Source: Chitinophagaceae bacterium
GTDB lineage: Bacteria; Bacteroidota; Bacteroidia; Chitinophagales; Chitinophagaceae
Length of the DNA: 15,494 nt
Reading direction: 5' to 3'
NCBI GenBank assembly: GCA_017853235.1
Contig: JAFMJX010000020.1
Location: 1 to 15,494 of the forward strand
Translations under genes and position numbers: made by a program
Shown here: positions 1-7,276 of the stretch, piece by piece
How positions within the stretch are numbered: the first letter of the stretch is position 1
How the letters are laid out: each line of letters opens with the position of its first letter
The notes under the pieces: model-generated
Databases searched by the model: none
The model's input: only the letters and a program-made list of their open reading frames with translations
Told to the model about the DNA's origin: nothing

Positions 1-1040
1 AAGGGATGTTTTTGACCGTTTACTCTTCTTACCATATATTTTAATTCTCCTTGACGTTGCATGGCATCAGGGAACTCTTCAAACATGGCGAGTATTAGGA
101 TTTTTTCATCACTAGTGAATTCTTGAAAATTAGTCTCCGTTTCACCCATTAATTGCTTTAATTGTGCAGAGGGTAACAAAAATTCAAAACCATACCGTGT
201 TTTAGCAATTTCTGTAATTTTATCTTTTCTTGTTCCTTTATCTGTATAATAATATACAAGTGCAGTAAACAATCTTTTAGAAAAGAATTTACCTTTCACT
301 CCATCTACTGTTACAACTTGAGGTGTTGCATAAGTAAATGCTGCTCTTGAAATAGTAATTACATCAACACCATCAATAGTTTTAAAATCAATATCTCGAT
401 CTATAAATTTATCCGTCAAAACCCACTTAGCTTTCACATTCACTGTAGCTGTTTCACCATACTTTGGGAAATTAAATTTTTTCAAGGTTTGATATAATCT
501 ATAAGCATCTTCACTTGTCCATTTCGCATCCTCATCAGTAAACAAAAAACCATACTCATTTAGTGCATTTATGGAATTAAAATCGTCAGGTACTTTTTCA
601 GCTTTACCTAATACATTTATTTCAACTTTATCATTAATATAAGCTTGTTGGGCATGCCCCACAAAACTACTATCATCTTCCCATGCATAATTAAAATTTG
701 AATCAGCAGGAGCAGGAGTTAATGTAATAGTTACATCTAAAGTATTATTATTTAAATCAAGCACTTTTGAAATAGGAAACAAATAACCTTTTGCGTCAAT
801 ACTTAATGCCCACTTTCCAGTACTAAGATTTGAGAAAGAATAAGGAACATCTGCATTATTTGTTATCCCGCCTATTCTTTTAAACATATAGATTTCAGCA
901 CTTTTCTGTATTCTAACAGTAGCAGTGTCCCCCAATTTCAAACCTTTTACAAAACCACTAACAACAGACTGACTATGAACTAAAAAAGGAATGAAAAAAA
1001 ATAAGAATAGAATGATACTTTTTAAAAAAAAATTCTTCAT
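1..1040 (-). CDS. Large secreted protein of unknown function (3' end outside window)
   Basis: The reading frame is open from an ATG at 1040 down to the left edge, giving at least 346 residues, so the C-terminus is missing. Residues 1-24 form a clear signal peptide (MKNFFLKS, then a run of I/L/F, ending LVHSQ), so the protein is exported. Residues 25-110 alternate hydrophobic residues and carry a G-Y-x-F near the end of the segment, like the small beta-sandwich carboxypeptidase-regulatory-like domains common on Bacteroidota secreted proteins. An Ala/Pro linker follows, then a mixed region with a WTSEDAYRLYQTL helix, a DGVKGKFFSKRLF stretch and a LKYMVRRVNGQKHP segment at the edge. I do not recognise the family securely. 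A faint resemblance to large secreted zinc-metalloprotease-like surface proteins is recall only, and any active site would lie beyond the edge. The gene diverges from the DUF2490 gene. Confidence 0.8.
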   Translation of the reverse strand, partial: MKNFFLKSIILFLFFFIPFLVHSQSVVSGFVKGLKLGDTATVRIQKSAEIYMFKRIGGITNNADVPYSFSNLSTGKWALSIDAKGYLFPISKVLDLNNNTLDVTITLTPAPADSNFNYAWEDDSSFVGHAQQAYINDKVEINVLGKAEKVPDDFNSINALNEYGFLFTDEDAKWTSEDAYRLYQTLKKFNFPKYGETATVNVKAKWVLTDKFIDRDIDFKTIDGVDVITISRAAFTYATPQVVTVDGVKGKFFSKRLFTALVYYYTDKGTRKDKITEIAKTRYGFEFLLPSAQLKQLMGETETNFQEFTSDEKILILAMFEEFPDAMQRQGELKYMVRRVNGQKHP

Positions 1041-1058
1041 AGATTAGAATTTATAGCC

Positions 1059-1066
1059 CAAATTTA
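1059..1066 (-). promoter_or_regulatory. Possible -7 element for the left-edge secreted protein
   Basis: Read on the minus strand, this is TAAATTTG, a full match to the Bacteroidota -7 consensus TAnnTTTG, 18 nt before the ATG at 1040. I see no convincing TTG -33 element at the usual distance, so the call rests on one short motif in AT-rich DNA. Confidence 0.3.
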
Positions 1067-1153
1067 AAGATGGAATCTGTTATATTATTAGATTTAATAA
1101 TTTATTTATAAAAATTTACTAACAGCTTGACTTTCAATAAAAAATTGCCAAAA

Positions 1154-1181
1154 TTGTTACCCTTTTTAAATTGTATATTTG
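1154..1181 (+). promoter_or_regulatory. Bacteroidota-type promoter for the DUF2490 gene
   Basis: TATATTTG at 1174-1181 matches the Bacteroidota -7 consensus TAnnTTTG. A TTG at 1154-1156 stands 17 nt upstream, as a -33 element would. Transcription would begin around 1187-1190, leaving a leader of about 20 nt before the TTG codon at 1209, or about 65 nt before the TTG at 1254. The sequence match is direct; the activity is inferred. Confidence 0.5.
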
Positions 1182-1208
1182 CAACACTCAAAATTTACAA
1201 AGTAGCCT

Positions 1209-1991
1209 TTGAATCCTCTTGCTAAATATCATAATACGCTCAGTTTACCTAATTTGAAAGTCATTGCATTTTTAGTTTGTTTTTTGATTTCTTCAAATAG
1301 TTTTTCTCAAACCAAACAAGTACAATATTTACAACAAACCTGGTTTGCCTATTTTAATCAAACCAAGCTTTCTAAAAAATGGGGAATCTGGAATGAACTT
1401 CAATTAAAAACACAGGATCATTTTTTTAACAACTATTCAAGTTCCGAAGCCACTTTAGGGGGCATGTATTATTTAACGAAAGACATTAAATTGGTCAATG
1501 GATACACTTTGGTCACTTTATACCCTGCCGACGGCAAAACTATTAATAGTTATGAGCACCGAGGTTGGCAAATGATACAATGGACATCACTACATCCTAA
1601 AATTAAGTTTACTCAATGGTTCAGATTAGAAGAAAGATTCAAATCTCAGTTTATTAATAACAACACACTTGCTGATGGGCTAGATTTTAGTTGGCGTGCT
1701 CGTTACAATGTTTTTATGCAAATTCCTTTAGGCCAAAAAAAATATGCTCCCGGCACTTTCTCTTTTTTAACTGCTAATGAACTTTATTTGAACTTTGGGA
1801 AAAACATTGTGTATAACACCTTTGATCAAAATCGTTTTTTTATTGGCGCTTTTTATCATGTCAACAAGCATGATAATTTGCAAATTGGTTTGACAGAAGT
1901 ATACCAACATTTAGCTAGTGCTAATAAATTCAAATCGGTGGATGTATTTAAAATATCCTACTTCAACAATTTAGATTTTAGCAAGAAATAA
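1209..1991 (+). CDS. DUF2490 family outer-membrane beta-barrel protein
   Basis: This 260-residue protein has an N-terminal export signal (hydrophobic VIAFLVCFLISS, then NSFSQ) and a body of alternating aromatic and polar strands. Its layout fits the DUF2490 family: an early QQTWFAYFNQ strand, KWGIWNELQL, a central YEHRGWQMIQW, then RLEERF, WRARYN and a closing NLDF. Members are predicted outer-membrane barrels of unknown function. There is no ATG start. The frame is closed by TAG at 1203-1205, the first in-frame Met is residue 86, and the only plausible starts are TTG at 1209 or TTG at 1254. The second gives a more compact signal peptide (MKVIAFLVC). I keep 1209 because it lies just downstream of a good promoter, but the choice is open. 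The gene is monocistronic and ends at a hairpin terminator. Confidence 0.82.
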   Translation: MNPLAKYHNTLSLPNLKVIAFLVCFLISSNSFSQTKQVQYLQQTWFAYFNQTKLSKKWGIWNELQLKTQDHFFNNYSSSEATLGGMYYLTKDIKLVNGYTLVTLYPADGKTINSYEHRGWQMIQWTSLHPKIKFTQWFRLEERFKSQFINNNTLADGLDFSWRARYNVFMQIPLGQKKYAPGTFSFLTANELYLNFGKNIVYNTFDQNRFFIGAFYHVNKHDNLQIGLTEVYQHLASANKFKSVDVFKISYFNNLDFSKK

Positions 1992-2014
1992 AGTAGCCTC
2001 CGAAGAGGCTACTT
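1991..2014. terminator. Bidirectional hairpin terminator between convergent genes
   Basis: A perfect 10-bp inverted repeat, AAGTAGCCTC at 1991-2000 and GAGGCTACTT at 2005-2014, encloses a four-base loop. It overlaps the last base of the DUF2490 stop codon. Read on the minus strand, the loop becomes a C(UUCG)G tetraloop, known to be very stable, followed by a T-rich stretch. That suits termination of the M28 peptidase gene, which ends at 2070. On the plus strand the T-run is weak. Confidence 0.75.
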
Positions 2015-2069
2015 AGTAATCATTATATTTAGAACAGATCACAATAGTATTCTATTCTATATTTCTCAA

Positions 2070-3605
2070 TTATTTTTTTCTTGGCAATTTGGCATCTCTT
2101 TGTGCTGCATTATAAGAAAAAGCAGCAACAATGGTGGCTATTTGCTTTAAATCATCTTCAATTAAATGATCATATACATCCATATTACTATGATGTGTTT
2201 TAGTATTATATTCAATAGGATCTTGAATAAACTGAAAACCAGGTAAACCAGCGCCATCAAAGGATTGATGATCAGTTCCACCCGTATTACTAATGGTAAT
2301 AGTTTTTGCCCCTAAATCATGGAATGGTTCAAACCATTTTGCAAAAATTTCAGCACAAGCAGCATTGCCTTGTAAATATATACCTCTAATTTTTCCAGTA
2401 CCGTTATCTATATTATAATAACTTGAAAATTTTTCATGTGCTGCATTAGGGTTGCCTGATGCATCCATAAATGTCTTTTTTACATACCCTCTGGAACCTA
2501 ATAAACCTTGCTCCTCTCCGCTCCATAATCCAATACGAATCGTTCTTTTAGGTTGTACACCTATCGTTTTTAATATTCTCATCGCCTCCATCATCACAGA
2601 AGAACCTGAAGCATTATCTGTAGCTCCTGTTCCAGATTGCCATGAATCTAAATGGGCTCCAATCATAACTACTTCATCTTTTAGCAAAGGATCAGTTCCT
2701 GGAATTTCTGCAATCACATTATATCCTTGCAAATCTTTTTCTTGAAATTTAGTTTTCACTTCTGTTTCCATTTGAACATCGGTCCCAGACTTTGCTAATC
2801 TTAGTAAGGTATTATAATCTTCAATACCCAATGCAATATCTAAAAAGTTTGCGGGATCTGTTGATTTATAACCTCCACCACCTTGAGCGAAAATAGTGCC
2901 ATCATGATTTCTAGTACTAGTTGTAATCATTCCTACTGCACCTTCCTTCATCGCCATTGCTTTTAATAAATTGGTCACTTTAGCAATGCCCACTACAGCA
3001 CCTCTTGAAAAATTCGCAGCATTGGGACGACCCCCACCTGCTGGTGGAGGAGTTGCAGCAGCCATCTTTGCTAATTCTTCATCTGTATATCTTACTGCAT
3101 CAGGTTTAAAGCTTTGTTTATAGGCATCATATTGATCTATGATAATTAATTTTCCTTTTAATTGCCCACGCAATGATTCTAAACTAGCAGAATCTTTTAA
3201 TGCAACTACTATTAATCCTCCTTTCTTTAAACCTTTAGTTCCCGCTGTCCAAGTTTTAGGCCAAGCCAATAAAGGTTTATAATAAGGAGCTGTCATAGCT
3301 AAATACATTTTTTCTAAATCCCATCCTTTACCAAATTCACCCCAAGGATCAATGGCTGCGTTTTGTAATCCCCATCCTGCCAGTGTTTCCTTAGCATAAT
3401 TAGCAGCGCGCATATACCCTTCTGAATTAGTTAATCTATCACCACTTTTATCGGTCAAATTAAAAGCGATTTCCATTACTTTAGAATTTTTTAAACCCTC
3501 TTCTCTAATTTTTTGCATCATAGCTTGATCCACATTTTCTTGTGATAAAGCATAAAATGGAATCGTCATTACCAATGTCATCCAATACAATAAACTTTTT
3601 TTCAT
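2070..3605 (-). CDS. Secreted M28 family zinc peptidase with PA-type insert
   Basis: This is an exported metallo-aminopeptidase or carboxypeptidase-Q-like enzyme that should trim peptides in the periplasm or outside the cell. I start it at the ATG at 3605 because MKKSLLYWMTLVMTIPFYALSQ is then a textbook signal peptide. The frame stays open to 3647, adding 14 residues that would spoil it. In the 511-residue form, the M28 di-zinc ligands are all visible: HLD at 318-320, the Asp of ATDNASG at 330, the Glu pair of WSGEEQ at 364-365, the Asp of NIDNG at 400, and the second His of HHSNMD at 472. GGTDHQSF at about 443-450 is typical of the PGCP-like branch. A PA-like domain, with a Gly/Pro-rich stretch near 187-193, fills the region before the catalytic core. 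It stands alone and is convergent with the DUF2490 gene. Confidence 0.92.
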   Translation of the reverse strand: MKKSLLYWMTLVMTIPFYALSQENVDQAMMQKIREEGLKNSKVMEIAFNLTDKSGDRLTNSEGYMRAANYAKETLAGWGLQNAAIDPWGEFGKGWDLEKMYLAMTAPYYKPLLAWPKTWTAGTKGLKKGGLIVVALKDSASLESLRGQLKGKLIIIDQYDAYKQSFKPDAVRYTDEELAKMAAATPPPAGGGRPNAANFSRGAVVGIAKVTNLLKAMAMKEGAVGMITTSTRNHDGTIFAQGGGGYKSTDPANFLDIALGIEDYNTLLRLAKSGTDVQMETEVKTKFQEKDLQGYNVIAEIPGTDPLLKDEVVMIGAHLDSWQSGTGATDNASGSSVMMEAMRILKTIGVQPKRTIRIGLWSGEEQGLLGSRGYVKKTFMDASGNPNAAHEKFSSYYNIDNGTGKIRGIYLQGNAACAEIFAKWFEPFHDLGAKTITISNTGGTDHQSFDGAGLPGFQFIQDPIEYNTKTHHSNMDVYDHLIEDDLKQIATIVAAFSYNAAQRDAKLPRKK

Positions 3606-3735
3606 ATTTTTAAATTTAATCATGATTGTATCATTGAATTTAAGCAATTCTTAATAGAAATAAATTGAAAATACATTAAGGGTAATTTTAATTGTCATTT
3701 CAATGATGTAAGAGTTTCACAGCGATTGCTTACTG

Positions 3736-3774
3736 AATCACTAAATTCTTGATTTTCAATATATTTTAGTGATT
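3736..3774. repeat. 10-bp inverted repeat upstream of the ThuA/PQQ-dehydrogenase gene
   Basis: AATCACTAAA at 3736-3745 is exactly mirrored by TTTAGTGATT at 3765-3774, with a 19-nt AT-rich spacer. It lies in the 268-nt divergent gap between the M28 peptidase and the ThuA-dehydrogenase gene, about 100 nt before the latter. The spacing fits a regulator operator with separated half-sites, or a weak hairpin. No regulator gene is adjacent. The rest of this gap holds no other gene or RNA that I can see; a TACCTTAG at 3825-3832 is a weak -7 candidate. Confidence 0.35.
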
Positions 3775-3873
3775 TATGGCTCAAATTACCATCTTGATTT
3801 ACTCTAATTATTTCAAAATAATAGTACCTTAGATAGCTCAGCCAAATCAAAGACCCAAAACGATTCATCCATT

Positions 3874-5991
3874 ATGAAAAAAACTTTTAGCTATTCCTTC
3901 ATGGTAGTTTTATTACTCATTAGTTTGATTTCTTGCAGTAATAAACGAAGCAACACTCCTCGTGTATTGGTGTTTTCAAAAACTGCCGATTTTCATCATT
4001 CTTCCATCCCTGCCGGTATAAAAGCCATTCAAGCACTTGGCGCAAAAAATGGATTTGAAGTAGATACTACCACAGATGATAATAAGTTTGCCGAAGACAG
4101 TTTAAAAAAATATGCTGCTTTAATATTTTTAAGCACCACCGGTAATATTTTAAATGGCAATCAAGAAAATGCTTTAGAAAGATACATACAAGCAGGAGGT
4201 GGTTTTGTTGGTATTCATGCCGCAACTGATGCTGAATATGATTGGGGCTGGTATGGACGCATGATAGGAGCCTACTTTGTAAACCATCCTGCACAACAAG
4301 AAGCAAACTTAATAATCAATGATAAAAAACATCCTGCAACAGATAGCTTACCCGATACTTGGCGCAGAAAAGACGAATGGTATAATTTCAGGTTTGTAAA
4401 TAAGGACTTAAAAGTACTTATAAGTATTGATGAGAAATCATACACAGGTGGAAAGAATGGCGATGCTCATCCAATGAGCTGGTACCATGAATTTGATGGT
4501 GGTCGCGTATTTTATACCGAATTAGGTCATACTGATGAATCTTACTCTGACCCTTTATATTTGAAACATATTTTAGGTGGTATTAAATATGCGATGGGGG
4601 ACAACACTTCCGATTATAAAAAAGCACACACTGCTTTAGCTCCAGATGAAAAAGGCTTTACTAAAACACAATTAGTGCAAGGTACTTTTTTTGAACCCAC
4701 TGAATTAACAGTACTTCCAAATTTAGATGTTTTAGTATCTCAACGTCGTGGTGAAATTTATTACTACAATAACGAAACTAAAAAAATAAAACAAGCAGGT
4801 TTTCTTAAAGTATACTTTAAAACCGATGCTCCAGGTGTCAATGCAGAAGAAGGTTTACTGGGGATAAAAGCCGATCCTGATTTTGCTAAAAATCATTATG
4901 TATACATGTATTATAGTGCTCCAGATACTCCCATGAATAGATTGAGCAGATTTACTTTCGAAAAAGATACCATTCAACCTGGTTCTGAAAAAATGATTTT
5001 ACAATTTTATGAGCAACGTGATATTTGTTGTCACACTGGTGGTTCTATTGCATTTGGTCCTGACAAATCCTTATTCTTGTCCACCGGAGATAACACCACC
5101 CCATTTGACGAACCTAATCAAAAATATACTACTCAAGGATATGCTCCTTTAGATGATCGTCCAGGACATTTACAATATGATGAAAGACGATCTTCGGGCA
5201 ACACGAATGATTTAAGAGGAAAAATTTTACGTATTAAAGTGAAAGAAGATGGTGGATATGAAATTCCTGAAGGAAATTTATTCCCTAAAGGAAATCCTAA
5301 AGCACGTCCTGAAATATATGTTATGGGAAACAGAAACCCTTATCGAATTTCAGTAGATCCTAAAAACGGTTTTTTATATTGGGGTGAAGTGGGACCTGAT
5401 GCCAATGTAGATAGCTTTAAAGTGCGCGGACCACGCGGATATGATGAATTAAATCAAGCACGCAAAGCTGGATTTTTTGGTTGGCCATTTTTCATTGGAA
5501 ACAATTTTCCATATTACGAATATGATTATGCTACTGGAAAATCAGGTACTGCATTTGATCCTGCAAAACCCATTAATAACTCCAGAAACAATACAGGCTT
5601 AACCGAATTACCTCCTGCACAACCTGCATTTATTTGGTATCCTTATGCAGTTTCTACACACGAATTTCCTTCTTTAGGTTCAGGTGGTAGAACTGCAATG
5701 GCTGGTCCTGTTTATTACAGCGATTTATACCCTTCTAATACGCGCTACCCTTCTTATTATGATGGTAAAATGTTCTTTTATGAATGGATGCGCGGATTTA
5801 TAAAAGCAGTAAGTATGAAACCTAATGGCGATTATGATAAAATGGAACCTTTTATGCCTCATACTAAATTTAATTCTGCTATTGATATTGAAGTAGGCCC
5901 CGATGGTCGTTTTTATGTATTAGAATATGGGACTGGATGGTTTTCGAAAAATCCTGATGCTGGTTTAGTTCGAATTGATTATAAAAAATAA
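3874..5991 (+). CDS. Lipoprotein: ThuA domain fused to PQQ-dependent sugar dehydrogenase
   Basis: This 705-residue envelope protein has two parts. A lipobox LISC puts the lipidated Cys at residue 21. Residues about 29-240 are a ThuA-like domain (VLVFSKTADFHH, GIHAATD at 113-119, HPMSWYHEFDGGRVFYTELGHT at 199-220), a class I glutamine amidotransferase-like fold linked to sugar use. Residues about 263-705 are a PQQ-dependent glucose/sorbosone dehydrogenase-type six-bladed propeller, with GLLGIKADPDF, HTGGSIAFGP at 387-396, STGDNT, GKILRIK, RNPYRISVDP and RGPRGYDELNQAR. By comparison with soluble PQQ glucose dehydrogenase, His387 is the likely catalytic base. This fusion recurs in Bacteroidota, and the substrate is not set by the sequence. 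Two adjacent cysteines (385-386) precede His387. It heads a run with the PLP enzyme and murQ; the next start lies 16 nt downstream. Confidence 0.93.
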   Translation: MKKTFSYSFMVVLLLISLISCSNKRSNTPRVLVFSKTADFHHSSIPAGIKAIQALGAKNGFEVDTTTDDNKFAEDSLKKYAALIFLSTTGNILNGNQENALERYIQAGGGFVGIHAATDAEYDWGWYGRMIGAYFVNHPAQQEANLIINDKKHPATDSLPDTWRRKDEWYNFRFVNKDLKVLISIDEKSYTGGKNGDAHPMSWYHEFDGGRVFYTELGHTDESYSDPLYLKHILGGIKYAMGDNTSDYKKAHTALAPDEKGFTKTQLVQGTFFEPTELTVLPNLDVLVSQRRGEIYYYNNETKKIKQAGFLKVYFKTDAPGVNAEEGLLGIKADPDFAKNHYVYMYYSAPDTPMNRLSRFTFEKDTIQPGSEKMILQFYEQRDICCHTGGSIAFGPDKSLFLSTGDNTTPFDEPNQKYTTQGYAPLDDRPGHLQYDERRSSGNTNDLRGKILRIKVKEDGGYEIPEGNLFPKGNPKARPEIYVMGNRNPYRISVDPKNGFLYWGEVGPDANVDSFKVRGPRGYDELNQARKAGFFGWPFFIGNNFPYYEYDYATGKSGTAFDPAKPINNSRNNTGLTELPPAQPAFIWYPYAVSTHEFPSLGSGGRTAMAGPVYYSDLYPSNTRYPSYYDGKMFFYEWMRGFIKAVSMKPNGDYDKMEPFMPHTKFNSAIDIEVGPDGRFYVLEYGTGWFSKNPDAGLVRIDYKK

Positions 5992-6007
5992 TGCAAAAAT
6001 TAAGAGC

Positions 6008-7276
6008 ATGAAAAAAAGACAATTTATAAAAGATATATTACTTACAAGTATGGCTGCTCCTATTGGACTTACTGGATTAGCACAATCTTTTAAATCAAAG
6101 GAAGCAGTCCCTGCATTAGATTTAGCAAAAGATGAGGACTTTTGGACTAGTATTCGTAATCAATATATTTTAAAGCCTGATTACATTAATTTGGAAAATG
6201 GTTTTTATAATTTTCTACCGCAACCTTTACTCAATAAATTCATTGAGCATATTAAGGAAATTAATGTACAAGGATCTTATTATATGCGCACAGTACAAGG
6301 CGACAATAAGAAAAAAGTGGCAGCCCGTCTTGCTGCTCTTGCGGGATGTTCTGCCGATGAATTAATCATCACTCGCAACACCACTGAATCTCTTGATTTA
6401 GTGATTGGAGGCTTAGATTGGAAGCCAGGTGATGAAGCAATTATGGCTTTACAGGATTATGGCGCCATGTTAGATATGTTTGAACAAGTTAAAAACAGAT
6501 ATGGTGTAGTGAATGTAAAAGTATCTGTCCCCAATCACCCAGCAAATGATGAGGAAGTGGTTTCACTATATGCAAATGCGATTACACCTAAAACAAAAGT
6601 AATTTTAGTGAGTCACATGATTAATATTAGTGGGCATATTTTACCTATTCGAAAAATATGTGACATGGCACATGCCAAAGGAGTTCAAGTGATAGTAGAT
6701 GGCGCACATGCATTTGCCCATATTAAATACCAAATTTCCGACTTAGGCTGCGATTATTATGCTGCATCATTACACAAATGGTTAAGCACTCCATTAGGCG
6801 CAGGATTATTATATGTAAATAAAAATAATGTGGCAAAACTTTGGCCATTATTAGCTGATGGTGAAAAACAATTAGATAAAATTAATCGCTTAAATCACAT
6901 TGGTACACATCCTGTGCATACCGATTTAACAATAAACGATTCCATTGATTATTTTGAAATGATTGGCGCTGAAAGAAAAGAAGCCCGCATGAGATTCTTG
7001 CAAAATTACTGGACCAGTAAAGTTCGTAATAATCCTAAAATTTTATTAAACACCCCTGCAGATCCCGCCAGAAGCTGCGGTATTGCCAATGTGGGTGTTG
7101 AAGGCATCACTCCTGCCGATTTAGCCACCAGATTAATGAAAGAATTTAAGATATTTACTGTGGCTATTGATTATGCAAATATTAGAGGATGTCGCATCAC
7201 ACCAAATTTATATACCACCACAGCTGAATTAGATATTTTTGTAAACGCATTAAATAAGTTATCAAATAATGCATAA
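6008..7276 (+). CDS. Exported class-V aminotransferase family PLP enzyme
   Basis: This is a fold-type I PLP enzyme of the aminotransferase class V group, nearest in style to isopenicillin-N-epimerase-like members. I start it at the ATG at 6008 (422 residues); the frame stays open to a TTG at 5975 inside the previous gene, which I reject. The N-terminus KKRQFIKD followed by LLTSMAAPIGLTGLAQ resembles a Tat signal in which the first Arg is Lys, so export is likely but not certain. Core motifs: RNTTESL at about 123-129 (cofactor phosphate region), VDGAHAFAHI at about 230-239 (Asp231 contacts the pyridine nitrogen), and SLHKW with Lys257 as the Schiff-base lysine. Family reactions include transamination, epimerisation and C-S lyase chemistry, so the substrate is unknown. 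It is translationally linked to murQ, which starts 8 nt before this gene ends. Confidence 0.88.
   Translation: MKKRQFIKDILLTSMAAPIGLTGLAQSFKSKEAVPALDLAKDEDFWTSIRNQYILKPDYINLENGFYNFLPQPLLNKFIEHIKEINVQGSYYMRTVQGDNKKKVAARLAALAGCSADELIITRNTTESLDLVIGGLDWKPGDEAIMALQDYGAMLDMFEQVKNRYGVVNVKVSVPNHPANDEEVVSLYANAITPKTKVILVSHMINISGHILPIRKICDMAHAKGVQVIVDGAHAFAHIKYQISDLGCDYYAASLHKWLSTPLGAGLLYVNKNNVAKLWPLLADGEKQLDKINRLNHIGTHPVHTDLTINDSIDYFEMIGAERKEARMRFLQNYWTSKVRNNPKILLNTPADPARSCGIANVGVEGITPADLATRLMKEFKIFTVAIDYANIRGCRITPNLYTTTAELDIFVNALNKLSNNA

Noticed and set aside
2452..2745. Open frame on the plus strand inside the M28 peptidase gene
   Set aside because: It is antisense to a well-supported gene with all zinc ligands intact, and its product shows no domain or export signal.
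3606..3647. 14-residue N-terminal extension of the M28 peptidase
   Set aside because: It puts polar residues before a standard signal peptide that starts with MKKSLLYW at 3605.
3606..3873. Possible small RNA or small protein in the 268-nt gap
   Set aside because: I see no hairpin followed by a T-run and no short frame with a convincing start; only the inverted repeat stands out.
5975..6007. Upstream TTG extension of the class-V PLP enzyme
   Set aside because: It overlaps the previous gene and adds a Lys/Asn-rich stretch before a good signal sequence; the ATG at 6008 is better.
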